Of a stretch of 64,000 bases of DNA, positions 42,907 to 54,560 are shown in pieces; the stretch's first letter is position 1, and each line of letters begins with the position of its first letter. Under the pieces are notes generated by a model. It saw only the letters and a list, made by a program, of their open reading frames with translations, was not told where the DNA came from and ran no database searches. The DNA comes from Gautieria morchelliformis (lineage: Eukaryota > Basidiomycota > Agaricomycetes > Gomphales > Gomphaceae): contig WHVA01000114.1 of the NCBI GenBank assembly GCA_015179125.1, positions 62,001-126,000 on the forward strand, read 5' to 3'. The translations under genes were made by a program, and so were the position numbers.

Positions 42907-43125
42907 AGTTTATGTTTCAAAACAAAGTCGGAATCGAGGAAACAATGAGTCGAACCGGAGTCGACCAGTGCTGTGAACAGGGGTGCGGAAATGGTGTCGG
43001 AAGTGAGCCGAACAGAGAGGGAGTTGGAGGACGAAAGAGCGGATGCGTTGAGTTTAACCTCATTTGTCACACGAATGGGGTCAACACAGCCCTCAGCTCG
43101 TGCGGAGGCCGGAGGACTGCTGACT
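42907..43125 (-). pseudogene. Element C protease fragment
   Basis: The frame IVSSPPASARAEGCVDPIRV then NEVKLNASALSSSN leads to the aspartic-protease motif LFTALVDSGSTHCFLDS (catalytic D-S-G) and stops at the copia boundary (after VLKHKL). It links to the gag frame once the insertion at 43134-43848 is removed, with one further frame change. Confidence 0.7.
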
Positions 43126-43133
43126 ATTTTTTG

Positions 43134-43848
43134 ATAAGAGTTGCTGTAAATGTATTTGGGTTTTATTCAAGCTTCGAGTGGAGCTGAATCGAGTAGAGTT
43201 CTGAATTCTGAGAGGACTGTTTGTACTATGGGGACTATTTCGATCAGGAATCTTGAGGCGGTGGAGAGGTGAAACTGTTGTTATTCGTCTTCGACAGTTA
43301 CATTTGTTTATACTATTTAACTACTGGAAAGGACTCGGCGTCGATGCGATACGTACGGTATGTGATGTAGAAACACAGGGGGATGTGGAGTGTGGACTGG
43401 AGTGAACTCTCGAGTGAATATTACAAGGTAATGCTAAGAGTTTATTGTACGCAAGGCAGTGGTCTGAAGGGACATGTGCGTGATATATAGGAGAAATCGT
43501 GGGGCCTCGGTCGGAGCCGCTCAGGGACGATCGGATGTATATCGTGTCTTGGTCGCAACTGAATTGGTGCCTAAGCGGGGATCTGTGCCTCGGGTCGGTC
43601 TCTCGATCGAGATTGATGGAATCGACATATGTAATGTGATAGTGACCGGCTTGGCGTGCCCTGTGCGCGTGCGTGATAATGTATTGGTCCGGCGTCGTGT
43701 GTATGCGAGTCAGGGGATTCGGGGATATCTGTGTGTGGCTGAGTATAGACGAAAGCATAGGTTCTGGGGATCGTGATTCGGTCATGTCCGCATATCTTAG
43801 ATACTGGTCTCGGTGATGTCATTAATATCGTTTCTGGAATATCATAAC
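43134..43848. mobile_element. Possible 715-bp insertion inside element C
   Basis: Flanked by the direct repeat ATTTTTTG (43126-43133 and 43849-43856) and absent from the expected gag-protease junction, where coding frames lie on both sides. It has no recognisable protein. The ends ATAAGAG and CATAAC are not clear inverted repeats. An 8-bp duplication fits a hAT-like or LINE insertion, but the repeat is T-rich and could be chance. Confidence 0.42.
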
Positions 43849-43856
43849 ATTTTTTG

Positions 43857-45412
43857 CATCTGTAGCGGGGGCCGCTTCGGATTTCTCTTCCGTCTTCGCC
43901 GCACGGCCCTTGGCCTTTGCAGCGGAAGCGGAAGCTCAGGTGCAATCGCAAGCGACGTGACCGCCTTTGCTGCAGAAAAGGCAAAGGTTGTTGTCCATGT
44001 GACACTGGTGTTCTACAGGGGTTAGTTTTCCGTCCTTCCCAAGTTTGTCGGAAAGGTCCAGAGTACTCTTCCGGGCGTTGGTGTTGGAACCAGAGGCCTG
44101 GTTGTTGCGAGGGGTGGAGTTGTTGTTCCGGTTGCCGGAGTTGGATCCGGAACTGTTGTTGTTGTTGTTGTTTCTGGAGTTGTTATTTCCGGAATTAGTC
44201 TTCTTCTTTCTTTGTCAGACTTCTTGTCGGAAGACTTGTCGTTCTTGCTCTGGGTGGAAGTTTCGCGAGCGATCTCAGAATGTCTTTCCCAGTAGTGCGA
44301 ATCGATGGATTGGGCAAGGTTGCGAAGGTCGGTAAGGGTGGCGGGTTTTCCGACATGGGCAATTTCATCCTTGATCCGGGATGGCAAGCCCATGTAAAAC
44401 TGGCGTCAGAGTGCGGCTTCTCCCCATTGGACTCGAGGAGCAAGCTGCTGGAATGTGACGATATATTTAGCTATCTTATGAGTGTCTTTCATACGAAGCT
44501 TATCGAGTTCATTTTCCGCATCGGCTTCCATGTCAAATGGTCCGAAGTTGCTGCGGAGTTCGGAAACGAAGTTGTGGTAATCGTCGGCCCAGTCGACGAG
44601 AGCGAACGGATCCATGAGGGCGGGTTCGAAGTAGTCGAGAGCGTGCCTCAGAGATAGGAACGGGCGTAATTGACCTTTCGTTCGTCGTCGGGAAAGGCGT
44701 CGGGACAATCACGGAAGTTGAGTTGAAGCTGGACCAGAAATGGCTGGAGCTTCTTGGGGTCGGAACCGTCGAACTGATCTGGTTCGCGGACCTTTGTCTT
44801 GGGGCGTGGTGGTGCTTGGGCCGGGCGCTGAAGTTGTCCAGCTAGCATGGTGATGGCTTGTGCAAGATCCAGAACTGGCGCAGGCGGAACTGGGTTGGCG
44901 GGAATCTGAGGTGGAATTGGAGGTGGAGGACCGCCGGGTGGGCCGCCATGAGGGCCACCTGGAGGTGGGCCGCCATGAGGGCCGCCTGGAGGTGGGCCGC
45001 CATGAGGGCCGCCTGGAGGTGGGCCGCCATGAGGGCCGCCTGGAGGTGGGCCGCCATGAGGGCCGCCTGGAGGTGGGCCGCCATGAGGGCCGCCTGGAGG
45101 TGGGCCGCCATGAGGGCCGCCTGGAGGTGGTCCTGGTGGAGGTGGTGGTGGTGGAGCTGGGCGTTGGAATGACACTGCTGTTTGTTCGCCACTGCTACTC
45201 GTCGAGTTTCCGTCATAGTCGGGATTGTCGTCAGGATTAGCGTCGGGAACTTCTTCGAATTGTTGCGGAATAGCATCGGAGAGCTCATCGTCGGCACGAG
45301 AGCTGCCGGAGGGTTCCGCATGCCTTGGTGCTGTGGATCTAAGACTGCCAAAATAAGAGAGAGCTTCGACAGCTCCTGCTCGAGCTGAAGTAGCTGTGGT
45401 ACGAGGAGGCAT
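43857..45412 (-). pseudogene. Gag of element C
   Basis: Starts MPPRTTATSARAGAVEALS at 45412. It has an acidic Ser/Asp segment, then seven near-identical 9-residue Pro/Gly/His repeats (GGPHGGPPP), then the capsid domain (DQFDGSDPKKLQPFLVQL; later FYMGLPSRIKDEI) and a knuckle CLFCSKGGHVACDC (CX2CX4HX4C, about 43960). The frame changes near 44670, 44400 and 44020, and the in-frame stop after QWGEAAL, show decay. The protein would bind RNA and form particles. It resembles element B Gag in having a low-complexity Pro-rich N-terminus before the capsid. Confidence 0.8.
44943..45134. repeat. 27-bp minisatellite in gag of element C (about 7 copies)
   Basis: The unit CCGCCATGAGGGCCGCCTGG plus AGGTGGG occurs about seven times in tandem with almost no differences, encoding GGPHGGPPP in Gag on the minus strand. 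Confidence 0.9.
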
Positions 45413-45432
45413 AGCGATAGTTATCGGGTGGG

Positions 45433-45443
45433 AATCAGATAAT
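45433..45443 (-). promoter_or_regulatory. Self-complementary primer-binding site of element C
   Basis: After the LTR end (minus) comes GT then ATTATCTGATT. The reverse complement lies in the LTR (plus copy at 45709-45719), 34 nt downstream of TATAAAAG (T at 45753). Confidence 0.68.
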
Positions 45444-45445
45444 AC

Positions 45446-46108
45446 TGTTACGTATCGAGATTTCCACTAAGTCGGAACTGGAAAGGACAGCGGCTTCAAC
45501 TTATAGGTTGCGCCCCCAATGAACTATCGTCCTAAGTATTTCGGAACTGAGTCAGAAGTCGGAAAGTACTGAACCAAAGGTTGGTCAGAACTTGAGTCGG
45601 AACTGAGGCGGAAGGCGGAAGACGGAAGGCGGAGAGAGACTGAGATCTTGCTAGACTCGCTGTACTAGGAACAGGAGATGGAGCGAAGGAAATCAAGTAT
45701 CGAAGGTGATTATCTGATTGCAGAATAACAGACATACATGACAGGCTTTTATACAAAGAGCTGAGACAACAGGTAATGGGGTAGTACTAAGCAAATTCCG
45801 GGGGAAGCGGAAGTCAAGTAGACAATGCGTGGGAACTAACTTATTGGGAACAATGGGACTACAAGGGGGGTTCAGGGTAAGGTAGAACAATGGCAAAGAA
45901 CAAGGGGTCAGGAAAACATATCTGACAACGAAACACAAGGAGGGCCGGACGTATGATCTTGATGAACAGTGAGGTGGGTCCAGTGGGTCCAAGTAATAGA
46001 GTCGAAAGAACAAGGGAAATGTACAAGGGGCGGAATGTTGGAAATATCGGAGGGGCGGAAGGTGTTGCGGAACTGAGGGTCGGAAGTCGGAAATTAATGG
46101 TCGTAACA
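45446..46108 (-). repeat. 5' LTR of element C
   Basis: 663 bp. Plus strand begins TGTTACG and ends CGTAACA, so the ends are inverted repeats. Contains a TATA box and predicted start site on minus. Confidence 0.75.
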
Positions 46109-47050
46109 GAGGGATTCACCATCTCTGTGCCTCTCCTTTGAAGCAGCTGTTCAATATGTCCATTCAGAATGCTGTACGCTAGTCATTCCATGATGTCCAA
46201 TTATCCTCTGATCTCAAAGGTACTGATGAAGGTCCTTGAGATCTGCCAACTGGTGATAAGCATCTTCGGAAGCAACCGAAGTCAGAGATACTTTGAGCTT
46301 TGTATGGAAGCCTTTGTTGGAAAAGAAGGGCATGACCTGTGTCGCTGAATGGGCTGTGTTGTTGTAGGCAGATTCGGCAAGGGGGAGCAGGTCGACCCAG
46401 TCATCCTGCTGGTAGTTGATGTAGACACGGAGGTACTGTTCTAGGATCTGGTTCACTCATTCTGTCTGTCCATTGGTTTGGGGGTGATAAGCTGTGGATA
46501 GGTTGCCTTTGATGCCAAGGATTTTGCAGAGTGAGGTCCAGAATCATGACGTGAAGTGCTTTCCTTGATCATAAATGATATCGCTGGGACTAGCATGTTT
46601 AGCAAATATGTGGGAAGGAAGAGCATGGCAATGTCTCCTGAATCAATGTCTGAAAATGTCAGAATGAACTGAGTCAGTCAACAATGATGAGGATCATGTC
46701 GTGTCCATCTGAGGATGGGAGTCCTTCGATGAAGTCCATGGAGATTGAGTCCCATGGTCGTTGGCTGATGGGCAGGAAGCAAAGAGGCCGAAGGGTTTGT
46801 GATGAATGGACTTAGCATGGCAACACTTGGAACAGGAGCCAATGTAGTTGGTGACGAAGGTGGACATGTTCAGCCAATGGTACTGTCTCCAAATGTTCTT
46901 CATCGTCTTGCTGATCCCTGGGTGTCCTGCTAACTGATGATCATCCAGCGAGTGAAGGATGTCCAAGCAAATATCATTGTGATCAGGGACATACATTCGC
47001 TGTTTGTACAACAGCGTAATTCTCTGTGGCATTGGAGCAGGGGATCCTGT
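46109..47050 (-). pseudogene. Element D: Ty3-type integrase debris
   Basis: Two homologous pieces remain. An HHCC zinc-finger part shows HQLAGHPGISKTMKN and [13 protein letters not shown] (47032 to about 46760). A post-core part shows QILEQYLRVYINYQQDDW and LLPLAESAYNN (46456-46214). Between them the catalytic core is frame-broken and worn. Element C inserted at its downstream end (46108). No LTR of D could be identified. Confidence 0.75.
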
Positions 47051-48859
47051 GGTAGTGGTAGGCCAGAGACCAGGCCCTGGGCTTAGGTACAGCCAGCACA
47101 GGAAATGGGTCCCTCACACCCCCAAAGGTGTGCTTTCAGGTGTGTGAGGGACCCCCAGCAGGATGGTGGGCTGGCATCGACTTCGCCAGCACTGTCAGCC
47201 ATGGTCGGTGCTCAGTGGAGGCAGTAGAAAAACACCAGGGGCACTGATGTAAGCGTAGCCCAGCATCAGCCACCCCATGTGCCACATGCATGTAATTATA
47301 TGTCTTTTTTTGAACCTGTAATACAGCTGTGGCCAGCCATATTTTACAGTACTGTAACTGATAAGGGCCACCCCAGGCAGTTGAATGGTTATGGAACCAG
47401 AGGCCACGGACCCATAATATGGTCCAGCACCATAACTGTGTTACAGCACCTGTACAAGCCATATATGTGGCTACAGTCAGTAATACACAGTTCACTGGAC
47501 CTGGTGCCGCCCAGCATCAACAGCCACTGACTTTCGGTGGTCAACGGTGGCAAGTACTATTTGAAGCACTCGTGCCCACTCCCACCCACCTCCACCAAAT
47601 ACTGTTGCACATTGTCACACAATGCATGGCACCGTCGTTCAACATGACCCATCACATGTCACTCACACCCAAGGTCATGTGGCGGCCATTGGTGCACCAT
47701 CGAGTTCTACGAGGCACTTCATCACCACTCACTCCTCATTTGAGGTGGGGGCTCTCACTCACCATGCGGCACTGAAATTCTCCAGCTTGAGGCTTCTTTC
47801 ACTGTACCCCACCATCCACTCATGTGTCAATCTGCCCACCTCTGAAAGGTAACAGAGCACATGGCAAAAGTTTTATTAGTTAGTTTCTTATTTACAATTT
47901 CTTCTCAATGAATATAACTATATCACTGTCCACTTCACAGAGGTGGTCTTGTGGAACATGCCAGACATTGACTTTCCTGATGAGGCATGAGGGAGGCATC
48001 TGAGGCGCGATGTGAGCTTCAGGGGGTGGGAGAGGTGGCGACGTGGCGAGCGGTGGAGGGGCCATGTGAGGGCAACACTGATGATGAAGCCACAACCCAA
48101 AGATATTCAAGGAGATAAGAGATGATACAGGGACAGTGACCAACTGTGCAGTGGTAATCCTCAGAGATCAAGCTGAAGAAAAGCCACTACACTGGCTACA
48201 ACCTATCACCACGCTGGCAGTGATTACATAATCAGAAGATGGAAACTCATAGGAGATCGTGGAACACCCGGAGACATAGATGAAACAACATGAACAAACA
48301 TGGACATGCTGACCTCGTGAACCCTGACAGGCCAGGGCTCAACCTCATGTGGACCCTCCTGCAGTGGGTAGAATATGCGCAGGTGGGTCAGGTGTTAGCT
48401 TCTTGATGAGGAGGGCCCCCTCAACACTGCTGCAGAAAAAGTCAACAGTGTACTTAGAATATGGGCAAAGTAAATACATACCCAGAGGGCTCCTGCATGG
48501 GCGCCCTCCTCATCTGCTGCCATATGGTCTGCACTGGCAGCATGCATCTGAGGTTTCCTTGGTGCCACTGCCATATTCCTGACATGGGTAGAAATGGGGC
48601 CAAGTACTGTTTGTCAGCGATATCCGCTGTTTATCAGCAGCTGGTAGTACTCACCACTGGCCACATGTTGCAGGTCTGCCCTGCATCGGTGTTCGAGCCC
48701 ATGAGGTACAGGTTGGCCGTGGTCAGCATCAATCAGCATGGCCCACCGGCATCAACTGCTGCTGGACACTGGTGGCCAGCGGTGTTCACCAGTGATTGCC
48801 ACCATTCACCACCGGACAGCACTAACACCTATGAAGTGTGTATGACTCACTACAGTGGG
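47051..48859. other. Unassigned region, no supported gene
   Basis: No domain seen in any frame. It holds an inverted repeat GGGTCCCTCACACC...GGTGTGTGAGGGACCC (about 47107-47153) and many short CTGTA/CATG/CCACTGG motifs. It may be old repetitive DNA. It is the original flank of element E, because CATCC at 48860-48864 is repeated at 56148-56152. Confidence 0.4.
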
Positions 48860-48864
48860 CATCC

Positions 48865-49109
48865 TGTAAGGAACCGGGCTAGCTTACTAATGCCAACCCC
48901 TTACAGACTCTGACCAAACTAAAGATAGAACAAGGAAAACATATATAAGATCAGACCAATTAATTACCTGTAAATATTCGAGACTCTTAGTACCACGTAT
49001 CAAACATTGACTTCGATTGCGATTGTTTATCTCGAGTTCCACCTCCCTAAGAACTCAGTTTACTCAATCTGTCGCTATCACTTTGAGCTCCAACTCCAAC
49101 TTCCTCACA
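48865..49109 (+). repeat. 5' LTR of element E
   Basis: 245 bp, matching 55913-56147 with small indels. It contains ATATATAAG (about 48943) as a likely TATA box. Confidence 0.85.
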
Positions 49110-49400
49110 TTTTTTAACCTACTCACCATCAACGACGAACTCGACATGGACTGACCACCTGCTGTTGAGTATCAGAATCCAAAAAAAAATTCTCTAACAT
49201 AACATATTGTAAGACAGAAACATGGTGACATGCTCTGGGAAAAGCTACTCAGAGGCCCCCACCATCCCATGGTAAAACAGTGAAATAACCCCACAGGACG
49301 TCGAAGATACTTCAAGCGATCCTAAAACAACTGAGATAAGCCCACACACATCAGTAAGTCGGTCTACCTCACCTGTCCTGATGATGTCGGAAGAGAGGGC

Positions 49401-51480
49401 ATGCCAACTATGGCCCCTTCTAGAACGGTCCTCGACTTGGTCAATGACGGCTCGCTCCCTCTTGAGGTCGAAGCTGGAGCAGCAATTGGTGCTCATGCCT
49501 ATGGCATTGGACACACACTCAGTCCCCCCCATGTAGCAGAAGGAGCTGACGACGGGTCCAAAAGGACTCTGCCCTACACACTACCGGGCGTGAATGACTA
49601 CTCGTCAGTTGCTGAGAACAGCTCCGTCGTCGACGGAAGACACTCTAGCAGTAACATGTCGCCGGTGAAGGGTAGCGTCAACAACAAGTCCTTGTTCTTC
49701 CCTGGCTGGTTTTCCAACAAAGATTCAGCAGAGGAAGAGATGGAAAAGGTGGAGGGATGCACTTCACTGGTCTGACTATGATAGCTCCGAAGAGCCATTT
49801 GGTGCCATCCCAGAGAACTGGGTCAGGGACACGGCGAGAGGAAAATCAAGACGTCACTTAGCACGTAAGAACCATACCAACAAACAGAATGTCTACAAAG
49901 CATTCATGTTAGGTATTCTAGATAATATGGATTCTAGATCTTTGCACGAAATGATAAGAAAGCATGCTGACATAGTGGCGGGCTTACCTCAAATAAGCCA
50001 AAATTCGTCCCCGCCATCTAAGCCGAGCGTAGTAGACAACACACCCTCCATATCTGCACCCAGGAGCCAGAAGCATCTCATGGCCAAGGAAAAAGAAAAG
50101 TGGAGGGCAGACTCTACCCCAAACAAACCCTCAAAGGGCGCTCATCAGACAATGAGAGCCTGACGGACAGCCAGATCACAATAAACGCACTGAACGGTAA
50201 TCATGATAAGGACAAACCATTACCGGTGAGAGATAATCATCGGAAAAAGATGACAGCTATCCTGCCAGGCATATACCAGTTACAACACATGAAGCCAGGG
50301 GGCAATATCAAGATGAATATGCCCTTTGCGTCTTATCCACTAGCGACTGCGCAGATTCCCAAGGACGGTTACCTAGCACAGACGCTACTAAAGAAAACCA
50401 ATCGTCAAAATGACCTCAATATCAACTCAGAGGATTCCGAGGAGAGCTCCACAAGCGACTCAATGGCCAGATACAGGTCGAGCTGAAAGAAAAGGGCTTA
50501 CAAGAAAAAGTTGAAGCTTCGTGTCAAGGAAGCCTCAAGCGTGAAAATCTCCGAGCCAGACTCATATGATGGCTCCGCCAATTTGGACACTTTCGAGAAA
50601 TGGACTTTTGAGGTCAACAATTGCTTTGAAATAACCAATTTCCCTCGAAGGTTCCGCATAAGACATATGAAGAAATTCATGAAGGGAAAAGCTGCTAAAT
50701 ACTTTATGACATTCGTCGCTCCACAAGTAGATTCATACATGGTGGAGTCGTTGGGAAAGGAATTATTTGACTTCTGTTTCCCTGCGAGGTTCAGACAACA
50801 GATGCACTCTAAATATTATGAGGCATCTCAAGGAAAAAAGACAGTAAGGGAATTCATATGACACCTGCACTCCCTAGCAACAAGGCTACCTGATATCACC
50901 AAGTTCCACCTAGTCCAACAACTTTGGAATGGCGCAAACAGCTACTTAAGGCTGGAATGGACGAAGGCAGGGATGTCAGATGAATATACAGATCTTGTGA
51001 CACTAGAAGAGGTGGCAGAAAGGTTTGAACAGGCTGAACACCTCAGACAGTTCGAGGAACACAGAAACTCACTGCGTAACAGGGACGACACCAGAGTCAT
51101 GCCAAAGAAACGTGATGACTATCCATGACTGGATACACACTCATGTCAGGCCAGGACGCCGTGGTCTCCTACAAAAAAACAGCCCGGTAAATTATAAACC
51201 ATTCGGCATAAGGGCAAGAGACCACGTAACGTCCCCATTAAGAAACAAGGACCATCCCCGCTCGAGGCTAGGACACCGCTGCTTGAAATCAGTCCCACGC
51301 CTCTCAGAAGAGCAGAAAGAAGAGCTACGGGAAAAGGACTTTGCTTCCTCTGTAAACAGCAAGGCCACCTCTCACAAGATTGCCCCTCGAGATCAACCAT
51401 GCCCTGGACCAGAGATAATCGTCCCCCGTGTGTTCAGACTGCTGCCATTGAGGTCAGTCAAGACATCAAGGACTTGGACA
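49401..51480 (+). pseudogene. Gag of element E
   Basis: An N-terminal region (MPTMAPSRTVLDLVNDGSL...) precedes the capsid domain with SEPDSYDGSANLDTFEKW, TNFPRRFRIRHMKKFMKGK and SQGKKTVREFI (about 50511-50860). The knuckle CFLCKQQGHLSQDC (CX2CX4HX4C, about 51345-51386) follows. Several stops and frame changes (about 49775, 50160, 50486, 50860, 51126) break it. The domain order is normal Ty3 Gag. Confidence 0.78.
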
Positions 51481-54400
51481 AACTAGCAAAAGAAAATATC
51501 AAGCTTCAGCTCAATATGGTGGATAGCCTCGAGGAAGAAGCATTGACAGGCCCCACGTTCAATAAGCCACAGAGCATTTGGGACAAGATCGCCGATAGGC
51601 TCTCGGCAAGGGTATCCCCAGAAAACTGCGACATGCCTGAGCACACATCAAAGAGAGGGAGATACACAATAATACCTGTAATGGCTTACTCTGTGCTAAT
51701 CAACAACCGCATGTTTAACATGCAGTACATAATAAATGGCTCCCGCATACTGGACAACCACTTTGATTGTGTAAACTGGCTGGAATATGAGAACATATGA
51801 CGCTGCATGGAAATCCCACCTTACCTGGTAAGATACTCCGGAAACATGTGGGTAGACCCACGAAGGTCCTTACAGAAAGCACGACGGGTTCAAAGTGGAA
51901 TGGCAAACCTTGGTCTGACCACACAACCAATCCAAGAAGGCTAAGTAAACAACAATTAGCAACTCAAGATGCAGAGAGAATCACTCACAACAGGAGGTGC
52001 GACGAACTCCGAGAAGAGGAGAATGCCGCTAACAGTGGTCACGAATATGAATTCTCAGATGAGGACAAAGAAGAAAACCTCTCACTGATATCAAAGACAA
52101 TGAAGGGGCTGGTCCCTCCCAAGGAAGACCCAGAGGATGAGATTCCCATGCTCACCTGGAACGAAGATGGGCCAGAAGATGTAGACGAGGACGTGGAAAG
52201 CAGCTCAGTTTTACAAAGCGCCTCTATGGTTCCAGGTACCAACACGAGATCTGCAAAGGCAAGGGGAAAATTGACAAAATCCCCACAAGCTACACAGAAG
52301 ATGGAGCGTAATACTGGCAAGCCTAAGGATTTCAAACAATTAATACCAAAGGCAATCGTGGTGACAGCAAAAGTCAATGGAAAGGACGTATGGGCTTTAC
52401 TGGACTCGGGCTCCCTCACTGACTTCATACAATGCTGGTCGATCAACTGGGGCTCACCGTAGATCACCTAGCGAAGCCTCTGCTGTGTCAGCTGGTGGCC
52501 TCGGGTTCAAGAACAATGATAACTTGCTCGATGACCGTCAATTTCATGTACAACGAGATAAAAGAACAAAGAAGATTCAACGTCATTAACCTAAAAAATT
52601 ATGATGTCATACTCAGTGCACCTTTCTTGTTCCAGCATAAAGTCATGCTAGGTTTCAATCCGGCAAGGGTATCAGTGGTATCCCCAGTGTCAGAAGACAT
52701 CTCAGGCCTTGAAGTAGCACAAATAAGCTCAATGGCTGCGGACGTGGTAGAAAATGGACTGGAAAAGCTATGTACGGAGCTGAGAACATACGCAAGCAAT
52801 ATATGCAAACTTGCAGGTCAGTCCCCTCCCCCGCCGTTTAGGGATATCAACCACACGATACCAGTGATAGATGAAAATAAAATGTACCCTTGGCGCCCCT
52901 CAAAGTGCCCAGAAGCCATGAAGCACCTATGGCGGGAGAAACACGACTCGTACATAAGTACTGGCAGATGGCGATTCAGGCCAGGAAGAAACACTGTGCC
53001 AATGCTAATAGTGCTGAAGAAGCCTGGCAAAAATGGTGAAATGAGAATTAGAACCGTGCTTGACAAAAGAGAGTAGAATACAAACACAAGAAAACTTGTG
53101 AGTCCTCTCCCAAATATGGAGACAATACTCACAAACCTAAGACACCCTTTTCGGATGCTAATTGACAGAAGGGATGCTTACGAGCAGATTCGAGTGGTAG
53201 ACGAGGACGTACACCGCACGACATTCAATATGCCTGATGGTACAATGGAGAGCTTAGTAATGCAGCAAGGCGACTGCAATGGCCCTACTACTTATCAGGT
53301 GCTAATGAACCATATATTTGGGCCTTACATTGGCATTTTCATGGATGTTTACCTGGACAACATAATAGTATACTCGAACAGCGTAAAGGAACATGTTGAA
53401 CACTGTAAACTGATAATCAACACCCTACACAAAGAAAAATTGTACTTGTCCACCCCAGACAAGCTTCAGTTCTTGTTACGATCCGTTCCTGAATCCAGAT
53501 TCTGACAAGTTTGCTCTCATCGTCTGATTCCCTTTCCTAGTTAGTTCCCCGTTTGCCTGACCCTTGTTTCCCCTGACCGTTGATCCGATCATGTTCTCTT
53601 CGCGACCCTGCACGCTACTTTACTATATAGACCTCCAGTCCATGTACAGTAGCTCCTCAGTTCAGATATCGAATTAGCTTATCGTACTTGAGACTCTCTG
53701 CTTGATATTGAAACCCGTATCTCAGCTTATAGCCAAGACCGCTCCCAAAATTAGGGCGGAACATCGAGTGGGCGCAACCCAAGAGGTTGAAGCCAAGCCC
53801 TCCAACCTGAGACCCAAGTTCGGCTTGGTATAGCCGAACTACAGTACGAACACAACCTTAACAGTTCTTCACCAAAGAATTAAAAATACTGAGACATGTA
53901 ATAAACAGCCATGGCCTTGTAATCGACCCTGAAAAAGTGGACAAAATAATCAACTGGAAAACACCACCTGGAAGGGACCAGTTAGCGGCCTTCATTGGAA
54001 CTGTGAGTTACATCACACCTAACTGCAAAGGGATTTGGACCCCATGGGGGTCCTAACAGATAGAACGGGATCAACAGCCACATGGCGATGGGGCCCTACA
54101 GAACAGTGGGCCTTTGAGGACATGAAAAGAATAGTACAAGGACACAGTGACTCACACAGAGTCGCCCTGGACTATGGAATTTCCACCCCACCCATTAATC
54201 TCGTATGTGACACAAGCCTGGGGGTTGCAGGAGGCATCATATCACAAGGAATGGATCCGCACACTTTGGCACCTGTCACATTCTGGTCGCAAAATTCAAC
54301 CCAGCCCAACAAAACTACCCAGTACATGAAAGAGAACTATTAGCCATAATAGAATCACTAAAAAGATTCAGATACCTACTGCAAGGTGTGCGATTCCGCA

Positions 54401-54560
54401 TCTTCATGGACCACAAACTGCTTGAGCACATCCTGAATGAAAGGAATCTGTCGGCCAGACAACATCAGTGGATAGATGTCCCCAGCAACTTTGACTTTGA
54501 AATAAAATATATCCCGGGAGAAACAAATGTGCCGGTTCCCCAGACACGCGGTGACACAGG
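51481..54560 (+). pseudogene. Protease-RT-RNase H of element E (broken, altered catalytic site)
   Basis: Protease: WALLDSGSLTDF (about 52390). RT: SPLPNMETILTNL, MLIDRRDAYEQIRV, then VYLDNIIVYS (about 53347-53376), where the second Asp of the usual YLDD is Asn. RNase H: NLVCDTSLGVAGG, HERELLAIIESLKRF and RIFMDHKLLEHI, ending IKYIPGETNVPV. A solo LTR splits RT at 53474. Frameshifts and stops occur near 51800, 52460, 53075 and 54340. The altered catalytic pair and the breaks mean it cannot be active. Confidence 0.82.
53474..53863. repeat. Solo LTR (390 bp) inserted in the RT of element E
   Basis: TGTTACGATCC...CTTAACA flanked by GTTCT at 53469-53473 and 53864-53868. Removing it rejoins the RT frame. 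Internally it has ACTATATAGACC (about 53624), a possible TATA box on plus. It does not match the LTRs of A, B, C or E. Confidence 0.85.

Larger units (their letters stand above)
42907..46108 (-). mobile_element. Element C: 5' half of a Ty3-like retrotransposon
   Basis: On the minus strand: 5' LTR (45446-46108), leader with self-complementary primer site, gag, CCHC knuckle and the start of protease, which ends at the copia 3' LTR. RT, integrase and a 3' LTR are missing. The LTR begins TGTTACGACC and ends CGTAACA. Its Gag is related in design to element B. Confidence 0.82.

Noticed and set aside
44943..45134. Regular 27-bp repeats as a CRISPR array
   Set aside because: No spacers; a contiguous in-frame minisatellite within gag of a eukaryotic element.
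44860..45240. Plus-strand repeat protein (VGRHEGRLE)n opposite the 27-bp array
   Set aside because: Produced by reading the Gag minisatellite on the wrong strand; no start context or homologous domain.
47136..47495. 119-codon minus-strand frame rich in Trp/Cys/His
   Set aside because: No domain, and overlapping frames on both strands are equally open; low-complexity repeat DNA is more likely.
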